NCBI GenBank assembly: GCA_018261615.1
Contig: JAGTSE010000026.1
Coordinates: 23,053 to 87,052 of the forward strand
Length of the DNA: 64,000 bases
Direction of reading: 5' to 3'
DNA from: Pseudomonadota bacterium
GTDB lineage: Bacteria > Pseudomonadota > Gammaproteobacteria > Enterobacterales > Enterobacteriaceae
The notes beneath the pieces were generated by a model that saw only the letters and a program-made list of their open reading frames with translations, was not told the origin of the DNA and did not search any database. Of this stretch, positions 25,904 through 34,345 are shown piece after piece. The position numbers and the translations under genes were made by a program. The first letter of the stretch is position 1; each line of letters begins with the position of its first letter.

Positions 25904-26740
25904 TTATTCCAGCGGTTCAAATTTCAGGGACGACAGTGGCTGTACGCGATCTTCACGCACCATCTTGTACTCGGTATTTGGCCCAATCCAGGTGTCCCAG
26001 ATTTTGTCGATGGTGCCATCGCTGTCCATGGTTTTCAGGCTGGTGTTCACAGCATTCAACAGGGCAGGCTCATCACGCTTCATGCCTACACCAATCGGCT
26101 CCAGCGCCATCGGTTCTTTGATCATCGCCAGCTCAATACCGTCTTTTTTCGCCTGGGAGATCATCTTGATGCCAGTCATGGTGTTGGTCACAAAGCCGAC
26201 CGCCTTGTTTTGTTCCAGCGCGAGGAAAGCGGATGCCGCATCCTGGAATGTCACCGCGTTGCCGCCTTTAATATGGATCGACTGCTCAGAGGTGGTGCCT
26301 TTGGTGGCGCTGATACGCTTGCCTTTAAAGTCCGCGAGGGTTTTATCCGCGTTCTCTTTTTTCACCAGCAGCATCTCTTTGGCGACATAGTACGGGTCGC
26401 TGAACTGGATCTGATTACCACGCGTTTTGGTATACGCCAGGTTAGCAATCAACACATCGGCTCGGCCGGTGGCGATAACCGCAATGCGCGCCTCAACGGA
26501 CGTTGGCACGAGGGTTAATTTCAGCCCCATTTTCTGCGCCAGCGCGGTACAGAGATCAACGTCCATGCCAACCAGTTGGCGCGTTTTCGCATCCGGTGAT
26601 GAGAACGGAGGAACGTCGGAGTAGACCGCGCATTTCAGATCGCCGCCTTTAGTGATGTCTGAGAGCAGATCCGCACTGGCTCCAATGCTGGTCAGTAACA
26701 GTGGCAATGCCAGAACGGCAGATAATTTTTTTGCTGTCAT
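25904..26740 (-). CDS. Amino-acid ABC transporter periplasmic binding protein
   Basis: A 278-residue family 3 solute-binding protein starting at the ATG at 26,740, preceded by GGGGAAAA. It has a signal peptide ending near IGASA. The ligand-binding core contains FSSPDAKTRQLVGMDVDLCTALAQ, TSVEARIAVIATGRADVLIA and YVAKEMLLVKK. The Arg at EARI is the usual alpha-carboxylate contact of amino-acid binders. It is the first gene of the pxp operon and very likely the receptor for the permease/ATPase encoded at 17,069-19,271. The ligand could be 5-oxoproline or glutamate-like. Confidence 0.9.
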   Translation of the reverse strand: MTAKKLSAVLALPLLLTSIGASADLLSDITKGGDLKCAVYSDVPPFSSPDAKTRQLVGMDVDLCTALAQKMGLKLTLVPTSVEARIAVIATGRADVLIANLAYTKTRGNQIQFSDPYYVAKEMLLVKKENADKTLADFKGKRISATKGTTSEQSIHIKGGNAVTFQDAASAFLALEQNKAVGFVTNTMTGIKMISQAKKDGIELAMIKEPMALEPIGVGMKRDEPALLNAVNTSLKTMDSDGTIDKIWDTWIGPNTEYKMVREDRVQPLSSLKFEPLE

Positions 26741-26776
26741 TATGTTTTCCCCAAAGTGCGAATTCGTTGAGTACAC

Positions 26777-26791
26777 GCCATTGTATTGCCA
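26777..26791 (-). promoter_or_regulatory. Possible sigma-54 promoter of the binding protein-pxp operon
   Basis: The minus strand reads TGGCA-ATACAA-TGGC, keeping GG-N10-GC spacing with a perfect -24 TGGCA and an imperfect -12. The predicted start is about 25 bases upstream of the ATG. Confidence 0.45.
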
Positions 26792-26812
26792 GATTTCATT
26801 CGGTATGGCAGA

Positions 26813-26834
26813 CCGTATACCATGGAATATACGG
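26813..26834. promoter_or_regulatory. Operator-like inverted repeat
   Basis: CCGTATA-ccatggaa-TATACGG is a perfect 7-base-arm palindrome about 75-95 bases upstream of the binding-protein gene. GTATAC cores are common in GntR-family operators, but no GntR gene is in the window; the Nac-like protein is another candidate. Confidence 0.5.
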
Positions 26835-27035
26835 ATTTTGTTTTCGACGGTATAAGAGGGAAACCCTGTCGCGGGATACACAATTTATATGACGGATATC
26901 ACGCGAAAATGCACCATTACGGTAATAAGAAAAGGTTATTCAGGCAGAGGCAAATTATCTTATCAGCACACTTTGCGGGCGTTCTAAGGTTGGGTTTCAT
27001 CCACACCTGTACGTCGTAAAATCAAAGGTAAGATA

Positions 27036-27953
27036 ATGAATGCCAAATTTGGGATGTTGCTGAAAATAATGTCGGCGCTGTGCGCGACGTTAATGCTGGC
27101 CTGCGTCAAAGGGCTCAACGGAGCCATCCCCACCGGTGAAGTGATTTTTTTCCGTTCATTCGTCGCGTTATTTCCCCTGCTGCTGTGGCTAAAACTACAG
27201 GGCAACATGATGAAAAGTATCAAGACCAGGAATATTTTCGGCCATTTTATTCGCGGCTTTTCCGGGACCGGCGGCATGTATTTCAATTACCTGGCGCTGG
27301 TCTATATTTCTCTGGCCGATGCCACCGCCATTAGCTATGCCGCCCCCCTGTTTACCGTGCTGATGGCGGCCTTGCTGCTGAAAGAAAATGTCCGTTTTTC
27401 CCGCTGGCTTGCGGTGGTCATCGGCTTTAGCGGCATCGTGATTATGCTGTCGTCAAACCTGACCCTGGGCCATGCTTTGCGCGCATCGGGGCTGGTGCTT
27501 GACGGCGCGGCCTTAGGGGCCGTGTTCGCGCTGTTGGCAGCGGTCTGTTCGGCAACCTCCAATGTACAAATCCGCTTTTTGAACGGTGTTGAGACTCCTG
27601 GAGCCATCGTTTTCTATTTTTCGTTGATGACGACATTGATTGGCCTGTCGACGGCGCTCTTTGGCTGGACACGCCCCACGGGCTGGCAGTGGGCGTTGCT
27701 GATTGGCTGTGGTTTTTTTGGCGGCGTGGCGCAAATTCTGGTGACCCTCAGCCTGCGCTATGCCGATGCCTCTCTGCTCGCCCCCTTTGATTACACTACT
27801 CTGGTGTGGTCGATGGTGATTGGCTATCTGTTTCTCGACAGCCTGCCAGGGCACGCCACGTTGATTGGGGCCGCGATTGTTGCAGTTGCCGGGATCTTCA
27901 CTATCTGGTGCGATCAGCGTCAGCGCAAAGGGCAGATTATGCGCTCCTCATAA
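27036..27953 (+). CDS. DMT-superfamily (EamA) transporter
   Basis: A 305-residue inner-membrane protein with ten predicted helices in two EamA repeats: the first around ISLADATAISYAAPLFTVLMAALLLKE, the second around YADASLLAPFDYTTLVWSMVIGYLFLD. DMT proteins typically export amino acids or metabolites. It is divergent from the pxp operon, across a 295-base regulatory region, so it may relieve overflow of the same pathway. Confidence 0.88.
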   Translation: MNAKFGMLLKIMSALCATLMLACVKGLNGAIPTGEVIFFRSFVALFPLLLWLKLQGNMMKSIKTRNIFGHFIRGFSGTGGMYFNYLALVYISLADATAISYAAPLFTVLMAALLLKENVRFSRWLAVVIGFSGIVIMLSSNLTLGHALRASGLVLDGAALGAVFALLAAVCSATSNVQIRFLNGVETPGAIVFYFSLMTTLIGLSTALFGWTRPTGWQWALLIGCGFFGGVAQILVTLSLRYADASLLAPFDYTTLVWSMVIGYLFLDSLPGHATLIGAAIVAVAGIFTIWCDQRQRKGQIMRSS

Positions 27954-28080
27954 TACTGGGCCGCCATCTAAAATAATCCCCTGTGACGCTGCGCTTACCG
28001 GGGCTACAAATTGTAGCCCGAATTAGGCTTTCACGCCGCCATCCCGGAATATCCAATGGCGGCGCTGCGCTTAGCGAATA
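27954..28080. repeat. REP/BIME-like intergenic repeats
   Basis: This stretch, between convergent genes, contains GACGCTGCGCTTACCGGGGCTAC and a second unit around GGCGGCGCTGCGCTTAGCG, both like REP core sequences, with an inverted TGTAGCCCG piece between them. Confidence 0.6.
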
Positions 28081-29352
28081 TTACGGATACAACCCTCTGT
28101 CTTTACGCGCCAGCAGGATACGTTCGCAGGCCAGCGCATAGGCCGCAGTACGCAGGGTCACATTCAACGCTTGCGCTTTATTCCATACGGTATCCAGCGC
28201 GCTTTGAATAATGGTATCCAGCCGTTTGTCGATCTCCTCTTCACTCCAGAAGAAGCTGGAAAAATCCTGCACCCACTCGAAATAGCTGACGGTCACGCCG
28301 CCCGCATTGGCGATAACATCCGGTACGATCACTACGCTCCTCTCCTGCAAAATATCATCGGCTTCCGGCAGTGTCGGGCCGTTGGCCCCTTCCAGCACCA
28401 GCTTGCAGGATAAAGTCGCAGCGCGCTCTGCGGTGATTTGCCCTTCCAGCGCCGCAGGGATCAGAATATCGTGATCCAGCGTCCAGAACGCCTCATCCGC
28501 CACCGTATCGGCCCCCGGAAATCCGAGGAGCTTACCCTGCGCCTTTTGCCAGGCAATCAGCGCCGGAATATCAATACCGTCGGGGCGATAGAGTGTGCAG
28601 AACTGATCCTGTACCGCCACCACACGTGCACCGTGCTGATGGAACAGTTCGGCGCTGACGCTGCCGACGTTGCCAAAACCTTGCACAGCCACACGACTTT
28701 GCGCCACGTTGATACCCAGAGCCTGTGCCGCCTGACAGCCCGTCACATAGACACCACGGCCGGTTGCTTTTACTCGTCCCAGCGATCCGCCAAGATGCAC
28801 CGGTTTACCGGTGACCACCCCCGTGGAGGGCTTACCGACATTCATCGACCAGGTATCCATCATCCACGCCATGATTTGCGCATTGGTCCCGACATCCGGT
28901 GCCGGAATATCCTGCTGCGGGCCGATAAAGATGCCGATTTCGCTGGTATAACGCCGGGTCAGGCGCTCCAGCTCTTTGTGTGACAGCGTGGTAGGGTCGA
29001 CGCGCACACCGCCTTTCGCACCGCCGAAGGGCAAATTCAGCGCCGCACATTTGACAGTCATCCAGGCGGAGAGCGCCATCACCTCTTCCAGAGTGACATC
29101 AGGATGAAAGCGCACCCCACCCTTGCCCGGCCCGCGCGATAAATTGTGCTGAACACGGTAGCCTTCGAAATGACGCACGGTGCCGTCATCCATTTCCAGC
29201 GGAATATCGACGATTAACGCACGGCGCGGATGACGCAGGGTATCGGCCCAGTGGCTCAGCTCCCCCAGCAGGGGCAGGACGCGTTCCACTTGCGCCAGAT
29301 AGATGGACCATGCCGAGTGGCGCGCACCGGACACATAAGACAGCTCAGACAA
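28081..29352 (-). CDS. Glutamate dehydrogenase (Glu/Leu/Phe/Val dehydrogenase family)
   Basis: A 423-residue amino-acid dehydrogenase. The catalytic region [13 protein letters not shown]...[13 protein letters not shown] contains the conserved lysines, the nucleotide-binding fold starts at [23 protein letters not shown], and [12 protein letters not shown] and [17 protein letters not shown] are family hallmarks. Its length and sequence match NAD-type catabolic GluDH (GudB/RocG-like) rather than the larger NADP GdhA of E. coli. In this island it would convert glutamate, the product of 5-oxoproline hydrolysis, into 2-oxoglutarate and ammonia. A GGAGG site precedes the ATG. Confidence 0.92.
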   Translation of the reverse strand: MSELSYVSGARHSAWSIYLAQVERVLPLLGELSHWADTLRHPRRALIVDIPLEMDDGTVRHFEGYRVQHNLSRGPGKGGVRFHPDVTLEEVMALSAWMTVKCAALNLPFGGAKGGVRVDPTTLSHKELERLTRRYTSEIGIFIGPQQDIPAPDVGTNAQIMAWMMDTWSMNVGKPSTGVVTGKPVHLGGSLGRVKATGRGVYVTGCQAAQALGINVAQSRVAVQGFGNVGSVSAELFHQHGARVVAVQDQFCTLYRPDGIDIPALIAWQKAQGKLLGFPGADTVADEAFWTLDHDILIPAALEGQITAERAATLSCKLVLEGANGPTLPEADDILQERSVVIVPDVIANAGGVTVSYFEWVQDFSSFFWSEEEIDKRLDTIIQSALDTVWNKAQALNVTLRTAAYALACERILLARKDRGLYP

Positions 29353-29548
29353 AACACACCTCCGTAAGTGGCAGAATAGAAACCGTTTTAATCGGCTTTA
29401 GGTTACTCCTGACGACGGAGCGTAGCCTTTACGAGATTGCTATAACGTCATACGGAAAATTTATTGCCATGGAAATCAAAAGCAGTTCAGTTCACTATTT
29501 ATAGAGCACAATGCCAGCGATAACGACTAAGAAAAGAGATGAAATGCA

Positions 29549-29580
29549 AAATCCTCCCCTCCATGCCGGAGAGGGAGGGT
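29549..29580 (-). terminator. Terminator downstream of the accC-like gene
   Basis: On the minus strand CTCCCTCTCC-ggcat-GGAGGGGAGG followed by ATTTTG, 14 bases past the stop. Confidence 0.8.
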
Positions 29581-29593
29581 TTACAGGCAGGAA

Positions 29594-30799
29594 TTACTTC
29601 TCGTGCAGACCGAGTTTCTTTTCCAGATAGTGGATGTTGGTGCCACCCTGCTGGAATTTCTCGTCGCTCATGATGCGCATCTGCAGATCCACGTTGGTTT
29701 TGATGCCGTCGATGATCAGCTCCTGCAACGCATTCTTCATGCGCGCAATCGCCACATCACGGTTCTCACCAAAGCAAATCAGCTTGCCGATCATGGAATC
29801 ATAGTACGGCGGTACGGTGTAACCGGCGTAGATATGCGATTCCCAGCGCACGCCAAAACCGCCTGGCGCGTGGAAACGGGTGATTTTACCCGGGCTCGGC
29901 AGGAAAGTGTTCGGGTCTTCGGCGTTGATACGGCACTCCACCGCATGTCCTTTCACCACCACGTCTTCTTGCTTGATCGACAGCGGCTGACCGGCAGCGA
30001 TACGCAACTGCTCTTTGATCAGATCCACGCCGGTGATCATTTCGGTAACCGGGTGCTCTACCTGAATGCGGGTGTTCATTTCGATGAAATAGAACTCGCC
30101 GTTTTCAAACAGGAACTCGAACGTACCCGCGCCGCGATAACCGATATCCACACAGGCTTTTGAGCAACGCTCGCCGATGTAGCGACGCAGTTCCGGGGTA
30201 ATGCCCGGTGCCGGTGCTTCTTCGACCACTTTCTGGTGACGGCGCTGCATGGAGCAGTCACGCTCGGCCAGATAGATGGCGTTGCCCTGGCCGTCTGCCA
30301 GTACCTGGATCTCGATATGGCGAGGATTTTCCAGGTATTTTTCCATGTACACCATGTCGTTGTTGAACGCCGCTTTGGCTTCAGCTTTCGTCATGGCAAT
30401 GGACTGCGCCAGCTCCGCGTCACCGCGAACCACGCGCATACCGCGACCGCCGCCGCCGCCGGACGCCTTGATGATCACCGGGTAACCAATACGTTTGGCA
30501 TGCGCGCGGTTGACATCCATATCTTCGCCCAGCGGGCCGTCGGAACCCGGTACGGTCGGTACGCCCGCTTTCTTCATGGCGGTGATTGCGGACACTTTGT
30601 CACCCATCAGGCGGATGGTGTCGGCTTTCGGGCCGATAAAGATAAAGCCGGAGCGTTCAACCTGCTCAGCAAAGTTGGCGTTCTCGGAGAGGAAGCCATA
30701 TCCCGGGTGAATCGCCACGGCACCGGTGATTTCGGCAGCAGAGATGATCGCCGGGATGTTCAGATAGCTTTTCACGGACGGGGCCGGACCGATACAAAC
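29594..30799 (-). pseudogene. accC: Second-copy biotin carboxylase accC, N-terminus deleted
   Basis: About 400 codons, highly similar to E. coli AccC from Val49-Cys50 ([19 protein letters not shown]) to the C-terminus ([12 protein letters not shown]). The ATP-grasp core is intact: [27 protein letters not shown] and [13 protein letters not shown] are all present. The first 48 or so residues are missing because a deletion joins this frame to accB. A methionine at 30,775 could restart translation, but without the N-terminal half of the biotin-carboxylase domain. The normal genomic context of the essential accBC pair is absent, so this is an extra copy, and the essential one must lie elsewhere. 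Confidence 0.85.
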
Positions 30800-31122
30800 C
30801 CAACGTTGACTTTCTGACCGACTTCACAGAACGCTTTAGCGTCCGGGCTCGGTGTGCGGTAGAAGGTCCCGACCATCGGGGAACACACTACATGACCACT
30901 GATTTGTGCAGGAGCGGGCTCTGCTGACACCTGTGCAGAGACAGGAGCGACCGCGTTTGACAGTGCTTGTGGCATAACGGGGAGCGTATACGCTTGTTGC
31001 ATAGCAGGGGCAACGGTTGCACGACTGATGCGTACCGACTCTTCGCCCTCAGAAATTTCCAGCTCGGAAATGCCTGACGCTTCGACCAGTTCAATCAATT
31101 TTGTGATTTTATCAATATCCAT
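30772..31122 (-). pseudogene. accB: Second-copy biotin carboxyl carrier accB, C-terminus deleted
   Basis: Starts at the ATG at 31,122 and matches AccB from [20 protein letters not shown] through the Ala/Pro linker to [20 protein letters not shown] and VGQKVNVG. At about 30,800 the sequence jumps to the accC gene in another frame, so the EAMKM biotin site and the rest of the barrel are gone and 8 unrelated residues precede a stop. The gene cannot make a functional carrier. Sequence divergence from E. coli AccB in the linker suggests an older paralogue rather than a recent duplication. Confidence 0.87.
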
Positions 31123-31428
31123 AGGTGTCTCTGTGGGTCTGTGCGGAGTATTGCGCAGGGGCAACAACGTTTATATGCTGTCTATAGAAAAGGTTATAGC
31201 AAAGCGCAGCGATAAACAGGACATACAGATATCAGGTGGTGTCATAACGAAACGCGAATTCTTTGGTTAGAACTGAGAGGCTAAAATAATCTAATTTTAC
31301 TTAATTCCTCATTTTCACTGGTATCACACAATCCAGACTCTTTGTTTGCTTCTAAATTTTTACATTTTATACATTCCATTTTTTGTTCCATCTTTCATTC
31401 ATGGTGTGGCGATAATGTTTGGTTTTTA
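31123..31428. other. Intergenic region upstream of accB copy
   Basis: About 300 bases that become AT-rich toward the CDI locus. It must contain the promoter of the accB-like gene, but I could not pick a convincing -35/-10. No gene seen. Confidence 0.4.
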
Positions 31429-31460
31429 AACATCCCCCACCACATGGATGGGGATTGTTG
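31429..31460 (-). terminator. Hairpin at the end of CDI module 4
   Basis: On the minus strand AACAATCCCC-loop-GGGGGATGTT followed by TAAAAACC. It follows the last immunity gene and shares the AACAATCCC arm with the hairpins at 33,088-33,126 and 34,040-34,073. Confidence 0.6.
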
Positions 31461-31466
31461 CTAAAT

Positions 31467-31715
31467 TCACTCAGGATCTGAAGGTGGCTTTTTACGAGCG
31501 TTAAATTTGTCTATCAGATTAAATACTATTGTGACTAGTGTAATCGCAGAACCAGCTATACACCCAAACATAAAAATCCTTTCCACATGGTTGATTGGGA
31601 AAAATAAGTATCCTTTTGTTAGAAAGATAAATAACGCCCCCACGCCTATAAGAAAGAAGCCGAGTGTAATACAAAAGATGCATGAATATATGAATAACTT
31701 AATATAAGCAATCAT
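31467..31715 (-). CDS. CDI immunity protein, class B (module 4)
   Basis: An 82-residue membrane protein with two hydrophobic helices (about residues 5-33 and 48-70) and a basic C-terminus ending NARKKPPSDPE. It is clearly homologous to the module 2 protein at 33,130 (shared GSIAGSAITLATIVFNLIDK versus GCIAGSAITLVTIVFNLIDK). It overlaps the upstream toxin tail by 4 bases. A small two-helix inner-membrane immunity protein fits a toxin that acts on the membrane. I infer immunity from position; the family is not one I can name. Confidence 0.7.
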   Translation of the reverse strand: MIAYIKLFIYSCIFCITLGFFLIGVGALFIFLTKGYLFFPINHVERIFMFGCIAGSAITLVTIVFNLIDKFNARKKPPSDPE

Positions 31716-32245
31716 TTTTCTTCCTCATTGTGTCTTTCGGAAGAAGGGTGACTACCATTTACTGCATCTTTTATATAACCACCCAAAATTTCACTACCAA
31801 AAGAACCTGTAACGTCGAATATAAATCCAGGGATTTCTTTTCCTGATACTGAACTTACAACCCCTTGAGCAAACTCACCAAATTTGCCACCGAACCATGC
31901 ACCAATAGCCACACCACCGATAGAACCAGTATTTGGACCATCGGTAAAAAATGCACTACCCATAGAAATTCCGACGTTTTGTCCGATAGTCCTTCCAGGC
32001 ACAAGCATACCTGTAATGCCTGAGCTAGCACTACTTTTCCAGTCCCAGCTTTTGTTTTCATTACCCGTCTGGCTCAGATCAAACCACTGGTAGCTTCCGT
32101 TGGCTATCTCAGCGATAACCCCGCCACCGATCACTTTACCGACCGATGCTGCTGGCCCCAGATACCACGCTCCCGCAATCATCACGCCATCCTGATAACC
32201 TTCAACAATAGCTTTAGTGATATTGGCACCTTCCGGCAAATCGCC
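31712..32245 (-). pseudogene. Orphan CdiA toxin tail, module 4 (class B, lacks VENN region)
   Basis: The homology with the other toxin tails begins at [20 protein letters not shown] (32,245) and runs to the stop. The Gly/Ala-rich, hydrophobic middle (GSAFFTDGPNTGSIGGVAIG) is shared by all modules, while the last 50 or so residues (SGKEIPGFIFDV...GGYIKD) match only module 2. The VENN motif and preceding entry region are missing: the sequence upstream is the truncated module 3 immunity gene, in a different frame. It cannot be made as part of a normal CdiA and is a silent cassette or remnant. Confidence 0.75.
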
Positions 32246-32472
32246 TGTTCGTCTATTTTTGCGAACAACCATGCTCCAAAAGCTGATGCCGTTCCTGCAA
32301 TAACACTGGCAACTAAAACATGCTCAATATCTGACTGCCTAATATTGACCTCATGGTGAATTATAAATTTTACAGCTATCAGGGCTAGAGAGAAAAATAT
32401 TAAACAGCAAAAGACCATATACATAATACTTAGAAGAAGTAAGCCTACAGTAGGTTCATTTTTTCTTTTCAT
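32182..32472 (-). pseudogene. CDI immunity protein, class A (module 3), C-terminus replaced
   Basis: The first 75 or so residues form a two-helix membrane protein homologous to the module 1 immunity protein (both keep a FAKxDE end). After FAKIDE the frame runs into the module 4 toxin DNA and adds about 20 unrelated residues ([19 protein letters not shown]). The loss covers only the short basic tail seen in the intact homologue (RKSRKLPPSDPE), so residual immunity function is possible. It overlaps the toxin tail of module 3 by 17 bases, as in module 1. Confidence 0.7.
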
Positions 32473-33091
32473 TCACTTCATCCTTAACTGTGTTACTAAT
32501 AAATTCCCCACCAACAGAACCTATCACCTCACCAACGAAACCTGAGTATTGCCCCAGTGCAGGGCCAAATACAGGCGGCGCAATAAAGCCAACTGTTGTA
32601 CCAAACACCCATCCAGCACCAGTTCCAGCTAAAGCGCCTTTATCCGGGCCATCCGTAAAGAATGCCCCACCTGCTGCAATCCCTGCGTTCTGCCACACAC
32701 TCCGTCCCGGAGCCAGTGCTCCTGTAATCCCTGAGCTGACGCTGCTCTTGTAATCCCAGCTTTTGTTTTCATTACCCGGCTGGCTCAGATCAAACCACTG
32801 GTAACTTCCATTGGCTATCTCAGCGATAACTCCGCCACCAATCACCTTACCAACAGATGCTGCCGGTTCCAGATACCATGCTCCCGCAATCATCACGCCA
32901 TCCTGATAACCTTCAACAATAGCTTTAGTAATATTGGCACCTTCCGGCAAATCGCCTTTCGCCAGTTTATCCAGCCCGGCCTGTACCTGTTCAGGCGTGA
33001 GATTATTATCCACCGCATATTGATTCCAGGAGGCTGCTGCCTGTCCGTAGTTCACCATCCCCGACGGTAAACTCAGCGCATTATTCTCAAC
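32456..33091 (-). CDS. Orphan CdiA toxin tail, module 3 (class A)
   Basis: A VENN-initiated CdiA-CT cassette: VENNALSLPSGMVNYGQ at 33,091, an entry region with LTPEQVQAGLDKLAKGDLPE, the shared Gly-rich hydrophobic region, and a class A tail (YSGFVGEVIGSVGGEFISNTVKD). It has no start codon of its own before VENN (an internal ATG at 33,058 exists), as expected for an orphan module that becomes active only after recombination into a full cdiA. The membrane-like composition suggests a pore-forming or membrane-active toxin; that is inference. Confidence 0.78.
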   Translation of the reverse strand, partial: VENNALSLPSGMVNYGQAAASWNQYAVDNNLTPEQVQAGLDKLAKGDLPEGANITKAIVEGYQDGVMIAGAWYLEPAASVGKVIGGGVIAEIANGSYQWFDLSQPGNENKSWDYKSSVSSGITGALAPGRSVWQNAGIAAGGAFFTDGPDKGALAGTGAGWVFGTTVGFIAPPVFGPALGQYSGFVGEVIGSVGGEFISNTVKDEVNEKKK

Positions 33092-33126
33092 AACAATCCC
33101 AGCAGCAAAGACTGGGATTGTTGTTG
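33088..33126. repeat. Perfect 15-base inverted repeat at the module 2/3 border
   Basis: CAACAACAATCCCAG-9-CTGGGATTGTTGTTG lies between the module 2 immunity gene and the module 3 toxin tail, and its proximal arm runs into the VENN codons. It could be a terminator-like hairpin or a recombination landmark. Confidence 0.8.
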
Positions 33127-33129
33127 ATC

Positions 33130-33387
33130 TTAGTCCGGCGTCGAAGGTGGCTTTTTACGTCCGTTAGACTTATCTATCAGGTTAAATACTATTGTGGCCA
33201 GTGTAATCGCAGACCCAGCGATAGAGCCGAAAACCATGGCTCTTTTTAATTGACTTAGTGGGAAATAAAACCCATCCCCTTTTAAAAAGTAGAAAGCTGC
33301 AATCCCTCCACCTAAAAGTAACAACATCAATATGGAAGATAAGCAACTATAAACAAATAAAATTACATAACCATATAGTCGTTTCAT
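33130..33387 (-). CDS. CDI immunity protein, class B (module 2)
   Basis: An 85-residue two-helix membrane protein (helices at about 6-33 and 50-70) ending in a basic tail (SNGRKKPPSTPD). It is homologous to the module 4 protein and overlaps its toxin tail by 4 bases (ATGA). Its pairing with the class B tail at 33,384 implies specificity. Confidence 0.75.
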   Translation of the reverse strand: MKRLYGYVILFVYSCLSSILMLLLLGGGIAAFYFLKGDGFYFPLSQLKRAMVFGSIAGSAITLATIVFNLIDKSNGRKKPPSTPD

Positions 33388-34082
33388 TTTTTCTTCTCCA
33401 CAGGTATCTCTTTCGGATTACTAAGGTCTTTAATTAATCCAGATGAGAACTCTGAAGCAACACCGCCCCAATAATCATAAACAAAACCAGGTACTTCTTT
33501 ACCAGTTAATGAATTAACTATTCCCGGCGCATACACCCCGAACATCCCGCCAGCCCATGCACCGGCAGCACTACTACCAATAGAACCAATATCTGGCCCA
33601 TCAGTAAATATCGCGCCACCTGCGGCCATCCCGACGTTCTGCCAGACCCCGCGCCCAGGTGCTAATGCTCCCGTAATACCTGTCGAGATACTTGTCTTAT
33701 AATCCCAATTTTTGTTTTCATTTCCAGGCTGGTTCAAATCGAACCACTGGTACGTACCGTTGGCGATTTCTGCTATTACTGCACCGCCCACAGCTTTACC
33801 CACCGATGCCGCTGGCCCTAAATAAGCAGCTCCTGCAATCAATACGCCATCCTTATACCCATCCACGATAACCTTGGTAATATTCGCACCTTCTGGTAGA
33901 TCCCCTTTTGCCAGTTTATCTAACCCAGCCTGCTTTTGTTCTGTAGTTAGATTATGAGCATCTGCATATTGATTCCAGGAGGCTGCTGCCTGTCCGTAGT
34001 TCACCATCCCCGACGGTAAACTCAGCGCATTATTCTCCACAACAATACCAACTGTATAAGTTGGGATTGCTGCAAATATCAC
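33384..34082 (-). CDS. Orphan CdiA toxin tail, module 2 (class B)
   Basis: A 232-residue frame beginning with a GTG that overlaps the stop of the module 1 immunity gene, so it might be translated weakly by coupling. VVENNALSLPSGMVNYGQAA marks the CdiA-CT boundary (residues about 14-33). The entry region, with LTTEQKQAGLDKLAKGDLPE, and the Gly-rich hydrophobic core follow. The tail (LTGKEVPGFVYDYWGG...GLIKD) is of class B. It is the most complete cassette of the array. Confidence 0.78.
   Translation of the reverse strand: MIFAAIPTYTVGIVVENNALSLPSGMVNYGQAAASWNQYADAHNLTTEQKQAGLDKLAKGDLPEGANITKVIVDGYKDGVLIAGAAYLGPAASVGKAVGGAVIAEIANGTYQWFDLNQPGNENKNWDYKTSISTGITGALAPGRGVWQNVGMAAGGAIFTDGPDIGSIGSSAAGAWAGGMFGVYAPGIVNSLTGKEVPGFVYDYWGGVASEFSSGLIKDLSNPKEIPVEKKK
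34040..34073. repeat. Imperfect inverted repeat at the module 1/2 border
   Basis: CAACAATACCAACT-gtata-AGTTGGGATTGCTGC, in the same position relative to VENN as the perfect repeat of module 3 but with mismatches. Confidence 0.6.
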
Positions 34083-34345
34083 TCAGGATCTGACGGAGGC
34101 AATTTACGCGATTTTCGCTCGTCAAGTTTTGCGAAGAACCATATTCTTGCACCTGAAGCCAACCCAATAATCAAACTCACAACAGATAAATAAGTTAATG
34201 ATTTTTTGGAAAAGTCAACATTCCCCGATGACAAAAATTCAATAATCACATTATTTACCAAGAAAATAAAAGCAAAAAAACAAAGTCCATAGTAAATAGT
34301 ACTTAGAAGAAAAACAGATAACATGGTTTTATTTTTCACTTTCAC
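34079..34345 (-). CDS. CDI immunity protein, class A (module 1)
   Basis: An 88-residue membrane protein with two helices (about residues 8-35 and 50-72) and a charged tail (KLDERKSRKLPPSDPE). It overlaps the upstream toxin tail by 17 bases. It is homologous to the module 3 protein but not obviously to the class B proteins except for the shared PPSDPE end. As the proximal immunity gene it would protect against the cdiA-encoded toxin. Confidence 0.75.
   Translation of the reverse strand: MKVKNKTMLSVFLLSTIYYGLCFFAFIFLVNNVIIEFLSSGNVDFSKKSLTYLSVVSLIIGLASGARIWFFAKLDERKSRKLPPSDPE

Noticed and set aside
29603..30817. Plus-strand frames opposite accC
   Set aside because: Antisense to a highly conserved biotin carboxylase; no start context.
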